NCBI GenBank assembly: GCA_916613615.1
Contig: OU744721.1
Location: 69,755,060-69,819,059, forward strand
Origin: Steromphala cineraria
Lineage: Eukaryota; Mollusca; Gastropoda; Trochida; Trochidae
Direction: 5' to 3'
Length of the DNA stretch: 64,000 nucleotides
Position numbers and translations under genes: made by a program. The notes beneath the pieces are model-generated. The model had not been told where the DNA came from. It ran no database searches and was given only the letters and a program-made list of their open reading frames with translations. This document shows, in pieces, positions 45,385 to 57,590 of this stretch (the stretch's first letter is position 1; the number at the start of each line of letters is the position of its first letter).

Positions 45385-48300
45385 GTAGGGGCACGGATGA
45401 GAGGTGAGTGATAGGGCAAGCTCTTAGGAATATGGGAAGGAAAACAAGATTGGAAACGTATTAGCATAGTGATATTGTTATTTCGTGAATAAATGAAAAT
45501 TGGCAAGGCATTTGCTGTATACACCCTTTTTTGGAAAATAGTTGAGTAAAGCAATAGAGATCTTGTTAGCCTACAAGAGAATATCTATACAGTAAAACAA
45601 GATAATGGAAATGGAGACCACATAACCAAACTTTTAATTTGTTTCTGTTACTTTAAATCCAAGTCAAACAAAGATAATACCCTTTTGTGAACTAACAAAG
45701 GTTGATAGATTAACCCTGTGCAAAAGAACTATGGAACTGAAATTTGATCCATTTAACTGTCTCTAGTTACTGGCAGGCTATTTAGTTCATGATTCAAACA
45801 TATGGAATAAGTGTGTCCACAGAAAACATAAGTGATGTGTCTAAATTCATAAGGATGTTAACTTTGCAATTTCATAGACGACTGCATGTTGCATGTAAAA
45901 TCACACAGTTAAATGTTTTGCGTAACTAAAGTATTTTTCGCATGTTATCATAGCATAAATATAGTACCTTGCTTTTGATTTTTCAATTTATCTGCGTAAA
46001 AGTTTGCTTTAAACATAGACTAAGTTGCTGTAAGGATAAATGCTGTCATTATCTGCATTGACCGTTTGTTCAGCATAAGTAAATCAATCCATAATGTTTT
46101 TCAACACAAATTGATGAAGTTCGACTTCGTCTTTGTATACAGCTTTTCAATAACATAAATAGATAAGTTCCATAATTTATGAGCAGTGACAATTAGAGTA
46201 GCAATTTCTTGTGCAGTTTTCTATTGTATCATACGTACATTTAAACATCATGCACTGATGCAAGACAAATATATCCTTATAAATGTCAAACTTTAGCTGA
46301 CGTTCACAGAAATATTAACAAAACCAATTAATAAACGGTTAAATTGACAAGTAAGAAATTATGATCACAACAAAGAACAATTGTTGAGCGTGAAACCATG
46401 TAAAGTTTTGCTATGGCACTTCAAACTGTGGGGAATCTCCTCAAATCTTGTTTTGGTCTTTGAAATCTTTCCTTCTGATGTTTTCAAATCTTATGATGTC
46501 GACTGATACAATGCAGAGTCACTGTAATGCATCAAATGTCACAGGTTTATCCCGTAACATTCAATAACTTGCGTAATAATGCACAGACCTCATAGAAAAA
46601 TTCAAACTTTCGTTCTCGCAGATAGTATAAATGAAATGTAATGGTTAAAGAAGCAAATCATCAGTAGACATGTAGTAGAAAAGGTAATCTTTGTAAGAAG
46701 CAATAACATATTGCAAAAATGGCATGGAGTTGTTCCCTACATAAAAGACAAAAATTTAATATGATAAAGTAGAAAAAATAATTTTGATATAATATTTTAA
46801 TCAGCAATTTGAAGTGAAGGGGCCTAAAATCATCACAGAGTCGCCTATCTTCTTGAGGTTAAAATGTTTCATGCAAAATAGTGGGAGATCCGAGCGTTTT
46901 TGTCTTTTGATTTCGTTCAATTAATCTAGAATAAACTTCTCAAAATGTTCCTAAAGGATAGGCTTATTATCATAAAATGCTTCAAATTGACAGCTATGTT
47001 ATTCAATAGGATATAAGACATTTTCAAGTGATATTCAAATCCCAATAAGCACTGACTGGCATAAAATTACAGTTTCTTCATTATGACCTTTCGAGAGCTT
47101 CCATGTATTTCAATGATATTTAAACTAAAAGACAGAGACAGTTGTTCTAAGTTAACAAGAAATATTTTTCGAATCATGGATGTATTTTCTCTAGGTCACA
47201 TTTTGTCAACGTTGCAGCTACTTACAGCAGTAAAGGAGGACTACGTTTGAAATATTAATGACAAAAATGCACATACTTGCAATAGTATTTTTTCCAAGAC
47301 CATAATATTAATTCGAACTTATTCAACTGTGTTCCTTATTGGTCGATATCACTCGGTATAAATACCCATTTGGTTAACATTGTCTGACATACATAGATAC
47401 TCATATGCAATTCGAATAACATCTCTAATTGTCATCCGCCGAATAACAACATACAGACTCAGATTTGATATAACGAAATAAATTGAGAACCCTTTTGCAA
47501 TATATGTTTATATGTCTTGAAATGTTTCATATTTTACTGATCTCATAAAGGCTTGGAAGGAATATGTATAAGTATATATCAATATTCAAAAGGTTTTATC
47601 ATGATGTGGATATCATTTGTTCATAGATAAAAATCTATATTTGCCTCTTATTTAAATTTGTACATTTACATGAATAATACAAAAGGACAGTGACTTGTGA
47701 AGGTCACATTGACATAACTCATGAAAAGGTTTTTAATAAATCAGGATATAATTGACTCTAAGCTGTCATTGCGTTATTCCAAGTTATGTTTTGAAACCGT
47801 TTTCTTATCTCAATTGCAATCTTGCAATGATATCAAAATGTAATCTTCACCAAGTTCCCTAATCTCAACAGACACAATGATTGAAAGTTCAATAGAAATA
47901 ACAAATTAAACAATACGAATGAATATTACCTTTTAAAAATATTATGGTCTCTACGAATAATTCATACAAATGAAAATGAACAAGGCAGATATTAGCTTGC
48001 AAAATCTGAAAATCTGTATACTTTACAGTTACATATCAGAACAGTTATGGACGTTTTTATTGTGTTTTTGAAAATCAAACACAGTCAAGGAAGTTTATAA
48101 AATCCTTGTCATTCTGCATTCATATTACCACTATTAACCTTTCGATAGGTCAAAAGGTACATATAATGATAGTGAAATTTTATCAAAATTAACATTTTAA
48201 TAATCTCTCAGTAAATCCTTCCAAAAATTGATTCATGGAATTAAAGAAAACATATTGATTATGAATTGAACATACTTTTTTTATAAAATTAATTTGTCTC

Positions 48301-48407
48301 AATCCTGTTGGTCCATCATAACAACATGCTTTATGACAGATAGATACTGGGTATTATACATTGATTTAGGAGCTACTTTGAAACAGGTATAACATTACAT
48401 TCATATA

Positions 48408-49428
48408 GAGGTTATCATGCGAGTGTGTTTTGGGATCGTAAATATCCTGCATTAGGAATAAACATTGTATTTTGCGAGCCTTGGCGAGCTAAATACATAG
48501 TGTTTATTCCTAATGCAGGATATTTACGATCCCAAAACACACGAGCATGATAACTTCTTTATCATACAATGTCATTTTAAAATTTAAATCGAAAAAAATG
48601 CCCGATAACACTATTTTAATAGTTGAAATTGTTTTAAGATTCGCGCATTGATATATGCAAATGAATAGAGCAATGACTCTGACGGTAAATTGACAAAATA
48701 TAATTCCTCTTTATATATGCCTTTTATTGCCGTTTGAGTTATTTTGTCACGACTCCAAAGTTTTGAAATTTTAAAAATCTATAAAATACGATGATTTTAA
48801 AAAATAGACACATTTTAAATTGTCTTCGGCGGGATCGAACTTACGTTCTTTAATCCGACGTCATCGAGAGGACGAGTCAATCTCAATAAGGGGTAAGAGT
48901 TGCTTCCCTTCGCCTACGTGACAATGGCAGCTTGCGTTGAGACAGCGATTGAACGGACATTGATGGCCGGAGAGCTAAACTAGATGATAGTATGTGGATT
49001 TCCGAATCCCAACTAAACAATAATAAAGTAAAGAACACCGAAGAGGGGGAATGACGTGTTTGAACATGAGACTTGAACTGCCTTTAGTACCTGTGAGTAA
49101 AAGTGTTCGGTCGGTTTCATTCAAATCGTGAAGGCAGTGATTTAGCACTGCTAAGTCATACATATGGCTAAAGACCCATACAGTTTTGTTGATATTTTTT
49201 AGAGTAATGTTTATGCAATGTATCATTCATATTGTAATGCCTCTCTCCGTTACTAAAGGCGTTCAAAATGTTAACGCTTGTTACGTCATCGGAATTTTTT
49301 AAAGAAGTTCCGACCTTGACCTTTGAAATTTGCATCGGTATCCGTATATGACCCTTAGCCACGCCCAACGGATATCGAAAATATCCGTTGGCTTTATTAT
49401 GCCGAAAACACTATCCATTGTATGATAA
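48408..49428. mobile_element. 1.0-kb foldback element with a 42-bp perfect stem
   Basis: U2 (about 19,252) reads CATTCATATAACTTTAGTTT uninterrupted; here 1,021 bp lies between CATTCATATA and ATAACTTTATTTTG, consistent with a 3-bp ATA duplication. The left end is a long hairpin: 48,423-48,464 and 48,501-48,542 are perfect complements over 42 bp, extended outward by TTATCATGC / GCATGATAA, around a 36-nt loop. The right end holds AACGGATATCGAAAATATCCGTT and a terminal GTATGATAA facing TTATCATGC. A minus-strand frame (49,226-48,975) has no known domain. Confidence 0.75.
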
Positions 49429-49466
49429 ATAACTTTATTTTGAAGTTGATCGTGATACTTTGGTTT

Positions 49467-49650
49467 CTATGTATTGTATTGTTTTCTTTGTTGTTTTCTA
49501 ACAACATCAGCATCATGTGAACGGATATCTTCAGGTATGTATCTGTCAACAGTTATTTCCATGTTGTTGCTCTCCTGTATAACCTTCTTCAGAATACAAT
49601 CAACGTTACTGCTATAGTAATTTAGCTGCCTGATGAACCTCTCGGCACTT
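49467..49650 (-). CDS. candidate terminal exon, unknown protein (U3, open)
   Basis: Minus strand, about 61 codons ending at a TAG (49,467-49,469), preceded by an acceptor-like TTCTCAACAG or by TTTGTTCAG further upstream. Residues include SAERFIRQLNYYSSNVDCIL, KKVIQESNNMEITVDRY and a basic tail VVRKQQRKQYNT. Composition is hydrophilic and unlike the AT-driven noise frames. The U2 counterpart (about 19,285-19,485) shares most of it but has a TGA at the Cys codon. The rest of the gene was not assembled. The family is not recognised. Confidence 0.38.
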
Positions 49651-50460
49651 CTGTTGAGAAGGGGTATATTCCAAGGGGTATATATTTCCGTAAATCAAGA
49701 CTGAACAAATGTAACATTAATTTGATTAAATAATCAATTGTCAGTACAGTGTGCCTGTAAGTGACAATGGGGGCGTATTCTCTTATAGAACTAATATATA
49801 ACTTAAGTTGGTTGTTACTTTTCAAGAAATAATCAATGGCAAATAAATATACGTTTTTCTTTACACACGAATCGTCTGTAAATCAAGGCTTAAAATGTAA
49901 CATAAATTGTTCATTTCAGTATGAGTGCTAAAAGGGGCTAATTCTCTTTAAGAACTTATACTTGAGTATTCAATAAATCATCTATTGCAAATAAATATTT
50001 TCCTTTATTTTCGTTGAAGTTTACACGAATCGTGGATGACACAGCGTTTGACATACATGTAGCCATGTTTCAATAAATGTGTTTGACTGAAAATCATTTA
50101 AAATAATGTGCCATTAGCAATCTTCTGAAACTTTTCTAATGTGATTCCAGAGCAGTAAACAAATGTCATTTTGGTATTTTTTGCAAATTTGTGTTTGAGT
50201 ATGAAATCTTTATAAATGTTGTTAACTATGATTCAAAACAGTTTCATTGTGATATTCTTAAAATTAAAATAACAGTCAAATTATTTTCTTATTGACAAAC
50301 TTAAAAAAAATGTCCTAATAAACTTCGTGAACAATAACATACATTGTAGTTATCAATACCTATTTCACAGTTTTCAATGATAAGATTGCATCAGTATCTT
50401 TTAAATGGTTGTTAGGCTGTATAATCTCTCTTGAAACATCTCAACCTATGTTCAATGTAG

Positions 50461-50621
50461 GGCTTTCGTGTAAAGAACAAAATCTTGCAGCTCTATGATA
50501 GCAATTACAATCCCATAGAGAATACTTCTTGCAATGCAATGGACCACTTCACTACAACACAGAGTGACATGAAATCAATGTCAATTGATCCAGGTGAGAT
50601 CAATGTATCAACAGTAAAGGC
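50461..50621 (+). CDS. candidate internal exon, U3 copy
   Basis: Open between acceptor-like CAATGTAG (AG at 50,459-50,460) and a weak donor GTCAGT at 50,622. Residues LQLYDSNYNPIENTS then DHFTTTQSDMKSMSIDPG and EINVSTVKA align with the copies at 9,118 and 20,264. Three-way openness supports an ancestral exon; the loss of the GTAAGT donor suggests decay here. Confidence 0.3.
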
Positions 50622-51693
50622 GTCAGTACGGAAGATCTGTCATTATTGAGTAAAGATTTTTTTGCGCTGGTGATAATGGATATAATGTCTTGGGCAATTA
50701 GTATTATCTTCACCTAATACAAAGCCAGGGATCAGTAAAAAAGGAATTTAACATGACACTTCCTAAACGGGTAAAACTCATGACACATTAGATTAAGTAT
50801 CTGTCAGTCACTTGAAAACTGATGATATTTTACACTTTAATGTACACATCAAGATAGACTTTGTATTGAAATCGTATGAGATTATAAATAATGATAAATA
50901 TTCCTCTGTAATGGCTTCATTTTCTTCATTTGCTTCATTTAAGATGAAATGTTTATTGCGGTTCACGGAAATATATATTACACCTTGTTGGCATCGTTGA
51001 TGATGAATCTTTTAGAAAACTTGAAGTCATAAAAGTAAAAATATTACCCAATAAGGTCACAATAAACCGTTTGTGGTTGTAAACAATTCCGTTTTGGCTC
51101 GGGTAAGTTTTAATGTGTTAGCCATCGATCTAAATTAAGATTCCAATAGTTTAAAGCAAAAGAAGATTAACTGCAAGAGGTTTAATGATGCCAATTCCAA
51201 AATGTTAAAAAAAAATTCTTTTTATTATAGAACAATACCATATAATACAGAGGTGCCAAGACAAAAGACAATAGTGAAATAGTAAAAAATGCCATACTGA
51301 AAGCTAATATCCCATAGATATTGCAGAAAATCTTATTCTTTGTTACTAAATGATATATAAATGGGAGATCTAAGAATGTAGGGATTTTCTTTACAGAACA
51401 CAGTCTAATGCAAGAACAGTTTATTATTGACAATCCACACATTTTCAAGCTTTTAACTTATTGTATGTTTTTTTTAGTCTCAAGTTAAAAGAATGGAAAA
51501 ATGGTTTGCTAGAAACTACTAACTGAATCTCTATGTAGTTGTGAAACTGAAATTGTAATTAAAAACTATTAATCAAAGGGAAAGGTAAACTTTGTCAACA
51601 CAGAATTTGAAATGATAAAAAGGAACATCCAAAAAAGAGCACAATTATTTAAAATCTTCCGAAAGAAAAGATCTTATTATCTGCAGTATTTTC

Positions 51694-51876
51694 CTACATT
51701 GTAAACGTCAGAAGATAAACCTTTTTGTGGTTTGTATTCAACACAAATAATACATTAGTTATGACAACAAAAATCATCCTTTCGTTTGGTTTTATATTCT
51801 GGTAAATGTCCACTTGAAATCCAAACCTTTCAAAAGATGTCAATTCAATAATAAGTTGAACCTTGACTATAATCAT
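51694..51876 (-). CDS. candidate exon, unknown protein (U3); diverged U2 copy at about 21,500-21,660
   Basis: Minus-strand open stretch after TTATAG, with VQLIIELTSFERFGFQVDIY and NIKPNERMIFVVITNVLFVL. The U2 copy keeps QLIIELTSFERFGIQVNIYQ and the rest to VLFVLNT in frame before diverging. Both copies retain the AG directly before the shared TCAAG start. No strong donor is visible. Unknown function; the C-terminal half is hydrophobic. Confidence 0.25.
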   Translation of the reverse strand: MIIVKVQLIIELTSFERFGFQVDIYQNIKPNERMIFVVITNVLFVLNTNHKKVYLLTFTM

Positions 51877-53946
51877 TAAATGGTATCCATTTGGTCGAGT
51901 TTTGTGGTTGCCCTAATGCTGAATGTGTGTAGTCAAGATGTACAGAGAACAACAAAAGACTGACATTAGAAATGGTAAAAACACTTCAAAACATTTTTTT
52001 CCCCGTTTATCTTTTTAAAAGCAATTTTCAATTAAATGATTAGTGATTCCGGACTATTCATCAATTTTTATTAGCTACATAGATTTTCTTACTTCCTGGT
52101 CATAATTGTGCAGTTAAGCCGAAGAAAAATATTCCAGTTTATCTAATTGCCGACTTCCTTCACCTATCAAAAAGTGGAAGATTTTTTTGAACTTTTTTTT
52201 AGATGACTGACTCTTAGGACTCGCTGCCTTAGGAGATAGATACAAAGTTCACCATAAGTTGCTGTGTTTTTTAAACTTTCCTGAAGCTGTACTTGTTTTC
52301 TAAATTTCTCCAAACACAACTTTTAAGGGAACAGGGCCACTTTATGATCTGTTGATATCTATATCTAATTAAATCCTTATGTTGATATCCGTGGTTTTAA
52401 TTTTCAATTGTGAGTCATGTTGAATTACTTATAGCAGGAAAATATTAAATTATTACTGACGCTTAAACAAGCAATGTGTAGGTCCATGCCCTCAACTGCA
52501 AAATGATAAGTCACGCTACTTAAACTCTAAGTAATGATTTGATGATGAATAGGAAGTCTTTGTTTGTAAACTAACGATCTTACAAGCCCCTACTTAAAAC
52601 GTGTGTGTGTTTTTCTTTTAAATGTGGTACCATGGCCATATAATTCCATTAACCCAAGTAATTTCATTATTATCAGTACTTATTTGTCTGAACAAGGCTC
52701 AAAGGGTGATATAGTATAGAGAATGGGAACATCGAGGCCCAGGTAACCGTGGATTGGCCTAATCATACTCATTGTCAACTTATTGTTAAAGCAGTTCAAT
52801 GTCTCTATATATAAAGTTGGCAAAATATGAAACGGGACACTGCATGAAAGTGACGAACAAAAACATATTTTTCAATTGTACCCTGAATTTATGTTTTGAA
52901 TTTGTACCAATGAAGCAACAGAACTTATCTAGCAAATTTGTAAATATCAGGCCACTCCATGACGCATGTCTGCTTTTGAATTTAAATTACTTCTTAATTT
53001 GTCAACTCAACACTGACAGGTTATCTATTTGTCATTGATCCATTCAGTTCTTATTATCTTGTAACTTAAACGCTGTTTTAATTTATTATTTGAATGAAGA
53101 TGTCTCTTTAAATTTGATTTGACTGGAATCAAATAAAAGTTTAATACCCAGTACAAATATTAACAAATTACGGGTTGTAATAACATGACAAACTTGAGAA
53201 GAAATACAAGCTATTATGAGTCGCCGTTTTCAAAAGTTTATATGCTGTTTTATCGATAACATTGTTACTAATTTTTACAAGACGTTGTTGTAAATGTCAT
53301 ATGAAGTACCTTTATAGGATCAATGTTTTATCAACATCGTATTGTTGGTCTTTATAGAACATTATATTTTATGTATTTTATTAGTTGAATAAAACGTTTC
53401 AAGTGAAAACAAGAATATGACAAAAGAGAGAATCAATTGGACTTGAGGCATAATAAAAAAAGAATAGAAAAGGATTGGATCTTGCAAATCTTTCAGAGAG
53501 CAACAATGAAGTAAATGTACTCATTCATTTCAGATGAACAAATGCCTCAAATCAAATCATAAAGTAGTTTTATTAATTAAATGTGTGTTTTACATTATTA
53601 TCTTTGGGAACACATTATTGGACTAAGTGTATAAAAACACTTTCTGTCCTTCCTTTAATAAACTTTTATCGAGGTATTGTTTTCATATATTGTTGAGACT
53701 GTCAGTGCTAGCTATTGATGCTCGACCCCGGAACCCACAAACCTGTACTTGCCATTTAGAAAGTGATTCGAACCCACACCAAAAGAGACAGGCACCAATC
53801 GCCAACAATGAATGTCTTTTGGTTTATTGACTTGGCCTCGATCTCAACAAAAGCGAAGGTTCAGGTAATCTAGCAATTAGTTCCCCTCTACAGACTATAC
53901 AATTCTCTTGTACGAAACTTCCTTTTTTGAAACATGCGAAGAAGAT

Positions 53947-54297
53947 ACAGCGCAGTAGTACGTTTTTAAAAAAAGTTATATGTTAAATTTTTCTCTGATA
54001 ATTGTATGTTAATGCTAAATGTATTATTATGATAGTGTCAAAAATGTCATTACTCAAACCAATCATCCATAGTCAGAAAAAAGTCATATAGATTACCAGA
54101 AAGTCCAATGGCGGCCATTTTTGTGTGAACTCCTTTAATTCCCTTTGTGTAAGAAAAAGGAGTCGCATGGCTGAACTTTACATTACATGTATATATTTGA
54201 TTTATTACTGCTTCATTTAGTCTAAATACATTCAATTGGAAGCATTTATTTTCCTGGCATCACCTTATATTTCCCCTTAAAACGCGCTACTGCCTCC
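53947..54297 (-). mobile_element. TTAA-target MITE, copy 6 (U3 orthologue of copy 5)
   Basis: Inverted, with core CCAATGGCGGCCATTTTTGT, left end CGCAGTAGTACG and right end CGCGCTACTGCC. Flanking TTAA has been lost on the left by mutation. Same position as 23,835-24,179 in U2. Confidence 0.75.
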
Positions 54298-54634
54298 ATT
54301 GTCACATAGTATTATATTTTTCACTATTTAACTTCTAGTTTTGAGATAACTAATTAAGACTGAATGTGCACACTTAATATCTTATCAGGCATATCAGCTC
54401 GAGCTTATAACATTACAGGGTGAATATAATATATATATAGCTTTTTATCAGATTCAATACTTGATTTTAAACATGGAAAAGTTGTCAAAATGTCTATTAT
54501 ATTTTGAACTTCGTTTTAATATGTTTTCTAAATAAAAATCCAATCTTATTTATCTACATCTAATCATCTACATTTAAGAAATATTAACATAACGTCTCAT
54601 GCTTGATGTTTCATTCAAACTTCTATTGACTATC

Positions 54635-54847
54635 TTAATCTTTCAGTTGTTGACTCATATTTACACATACATAAACGTTGAAACCATGATCATTTGTCGT
54701 TACAGATGAACTATAATTTTCAGCAATTAAAGCATCTATATGCTGAACTGAAACACTGATGTGTATCGCAAATGGCAGACGTGTATTGAAAAAATACAGA
54801 AATGATTGTGAACTATTATCACAGTAAGAGGTAGAAGTCAGCGCCAC
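54635..54847 (-). CDS. small ORF conserved with 25,940-26,152, unknown product
   Basis: 70 codons, identical start and stop to the U2 copy. Differences include a Leu/Phe in FLYFFNTRLPF and changes near TTNDHGFNVYVC. Nothing else supports expression. Confidence 0.25.
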   Translation of the reverse strand: MALTSTSYCDNSSQSFLYFFNTRLPFAIHISVSVQHIDALIAENYSSSVTTNDHGFNVYVCVNMSQQLKD

Positions 54848-54992
54848 GATGGAGTCTTTAAGTAATCAAATCGAAGTAAATAAATATATTCTTAAATCTT
54901 ATCCAATTCTGTGTGTGGAAAACAATGTGAAAACATTATTGATTCGGTACTAAAACTATTTTGTTTTGACGAAAGGAGATATATCATATTTT

Positions 54993-55131
54993 GTCATATC
55001 AAGCAATAAAGTACACCCAGTTATAGAACAATTTCAAAGGGAAAATATTCATATCAACGATAACATGGTAATGTTATTATTGACCGTCAATTAAGGTCAG
55101 ATAAATCACCAATAAAGCTTTGGTTATTGGT
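54993..55131. other. 139-bp segment identical with 26,299-26,437
   Basis: Partner of the U2 segment. Flanking sequence differs by scattered substitutions within tens of bases on both sides. Confidence 0.6.
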
Positions 55132-57590
55132 CAAGGTCAGCAAATTCCCAATTCAGACTCCCATTTTGATAATGAAGTGACAAATGTTGCTAAATATCTA
55201 ACTATCAACGGTTAGATTAAAGGTGACCGGACGGTCAATACATACAATTAAGGAAGAAGCTGTGGGTGAGTGGAATATCAATGAGAGTCCAAGGTTGTAA
55301 GATGCAGCAGAAATCCTTGAAAGAGGATCAAGAATAGGATAGGATAGGATTGGTTCATCAGGTTTAAGGAGTCTGGCATTGACCATTGCTCATTTAACTT
55401 AGTTAAGACCTGCAATGTTTGCCATAATATACTGATGATAAAAAGAAAGTATACTTTGGTAATGTTTGAGTTTCTCATAATAGATGCAGAAAATGACTTA
55501 GAAATGAACAGAAAAAGTTCGCTCAAAGACAAACCTTTTATTATGAAATATTGAAAATAATGACTTTCAATAAACTTTTACGCGATTCATGGTTTATTGC
55601 AACATCAAATTGTGGACCAACTGCATATGTTTCTTCAAGTGAACAAAAACACACCAGAAAAATGACCAAATTAAATTCAGTTGCCTGTGGGCGAGCATTG
55701 AGAATGAGCCTGTTAGGGGTCACCCATACCACTTAACTACATGTATATTAGCTTGAAAATATTTTCTTCAAAAGTGGAGGTGAAATACCGATTCAAAAAG
55801 GTGGCCGAAACTCAAGGATATATTTTCTCTCTAAGAAACTAAAGGCAATATTTTCTCCATACGTTAGAATAGTTGGCATGAAACATAATGAAACTTTTGA
55901 AAATAAGAATCATGAAAATCACAACATGACCATACAGCTAGCAACAAAAAGTTTGCGATCGCTAAACAATTATGTTTTGGCTCCAGGCAAGTTTTCATTT
56001 GTTTCCTTGCATCAATCTTATTTCCGGAATCCAATAGTTGAGAGCAACAGGAGATTAACTGCCAGAGGTTTTATGATGCCAATTGCAAAATGTTTACAAA
56101 ACAGTTCACATGTTTTGAAAAACACTAAGACAGAAAACCTCATCGTAGACGCTAATATTACAATTATATGATGTTAAATTTTTAGTAAATGGGCCAATTG
56201 AAAAATTGCATGTAGATATTGCAGAAACAAAATAAATTCTTAGTTAATTTGAGACAACATGGAGAATATTAAAGGCGTTGAATGTATGCATCAAGAAGAC
56301 ACTGATATGTAAACTTAAGCAACTATTCAATCAAAGCATGTTAACATTTTCTTTCCACTCGATAACATGTTTATCAATGAAAAATTTGGGTATCAATGAT
56401 GTCATTATAAATAACATTTTCATCAGCCATCCATACCATGTTGTTTCACGGGTATAGCTTTACCTTTTGAGATTACAGAGTACCATTCATTTGCTTATTG
56501 ATATCAAATAATAAATTGAAATTGATAAGTGCAACAGCGAAATATCTCAAACCTCGACAGAATAGTAGCCATGGAGTATTTTGATAATGGACTAAAGCAG
56601 AAAATACAACTTTACATGCTTATCATCCATTGTTATTTACCTGATAGCAGAATAAATGTTGACTGAAAGTCTAATAATAAAATAATTGCTTTCCCTCATT
56701 TTGACAAAATAGTTTGAAGTTAGCACTCAACCTTTGCTTTGATGACAATCCTATGGGACCACCCTGAAAAGGGTTATAATGCATAATTCAGATATCGGCA
56801 GCATTTGCGGTTACAGCTACTAGTTAGAATGGCGATCAACAAACAAGCTTTCACAAATGGAGGGTAAACAATGGTTTGTTTTTACAATAGGAAAATAGTT
56901 GCATAAAATGTCTGAAACCAAATGTTTTATTTAAAATTATTTCACTCATGTAGAAGGTTACCCATCTACACTTACTTTTAAATGTAAAGACCAAGATTAT
57001 TTATTTATTGTTGCATGTAAATGATAATGTTGAAATGAGAGGAAACTCTGACAAGTCTTATAAATCGACTTCTTATTTATAGTTTTAGACTTTTCAAATG
57101 GGTTGTTAGTCATAACAACATGTGCATTGTCAATTTGATTGAAGGATACTGATATATTTGCTTTGACAGAAATGACAAAAACCCAGCGTATACCTGTGGG
57201 TGATTAATAGCAAACTATTTCATTATTTGCTTTCTTTTACCCAGGGCAGAGATGTATTGAAACTCTGAAGAAAGTGTTGTAAAATGTTTTGAAAATAGAT
57301 GTATACTTATCATTAGAGTTAGAGGAATAAGGTCTGTGCAAATTAACTAATAAAAAAGTTGATAAATTTTAGACCTGAATCAAGTATATGTGTTTAAAAT
57401 GTCCAAAAAAAGTGAGGCCATTCTGAAAATGAAAAAATAAATGAAAAAATCAAACTGAAAAAAAAACCCCGAACTGCCTTTAAAGTCGAGTTGTTCCTAC
57501 AAATCGTAAACAGTTGAGATATTCAAATTTGCACAAGCAAGGTTAATCCAATGATGGCATTGTTAACAAAATAACATGATGATTCCGTAC

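Larger units (their letters stand above)
45385..57590. repeat. paralogous unit U3 of the tandem duplication
   Basis: Starts with a match to about 11,640 in U2 (GGAAAACAAGATTGGAAAC) and runs collinear to GATTCCGTACT at 57,580, matching 28,951. It lacks five U2 insertions and so supplies their empty sites. It carries one private insertion (48,408-49,428) and several small indels. Confidence 0.85.

Noticed and set aside
48830..48900. Minus-strand TTCGATCCC word with possible tRNA-derived sequence inside the U3 foldback element
   Set aside because: No complete tRNA arms could be paired; the B box is imperfect.
55541..55736. Minus-strand frame with ETYAVGPQFDVAINHESRK
   Set aside because: The relevant segment is absent from U2, the donor is weak, and the remainder is AT-driven. 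Not enough for an exon call.
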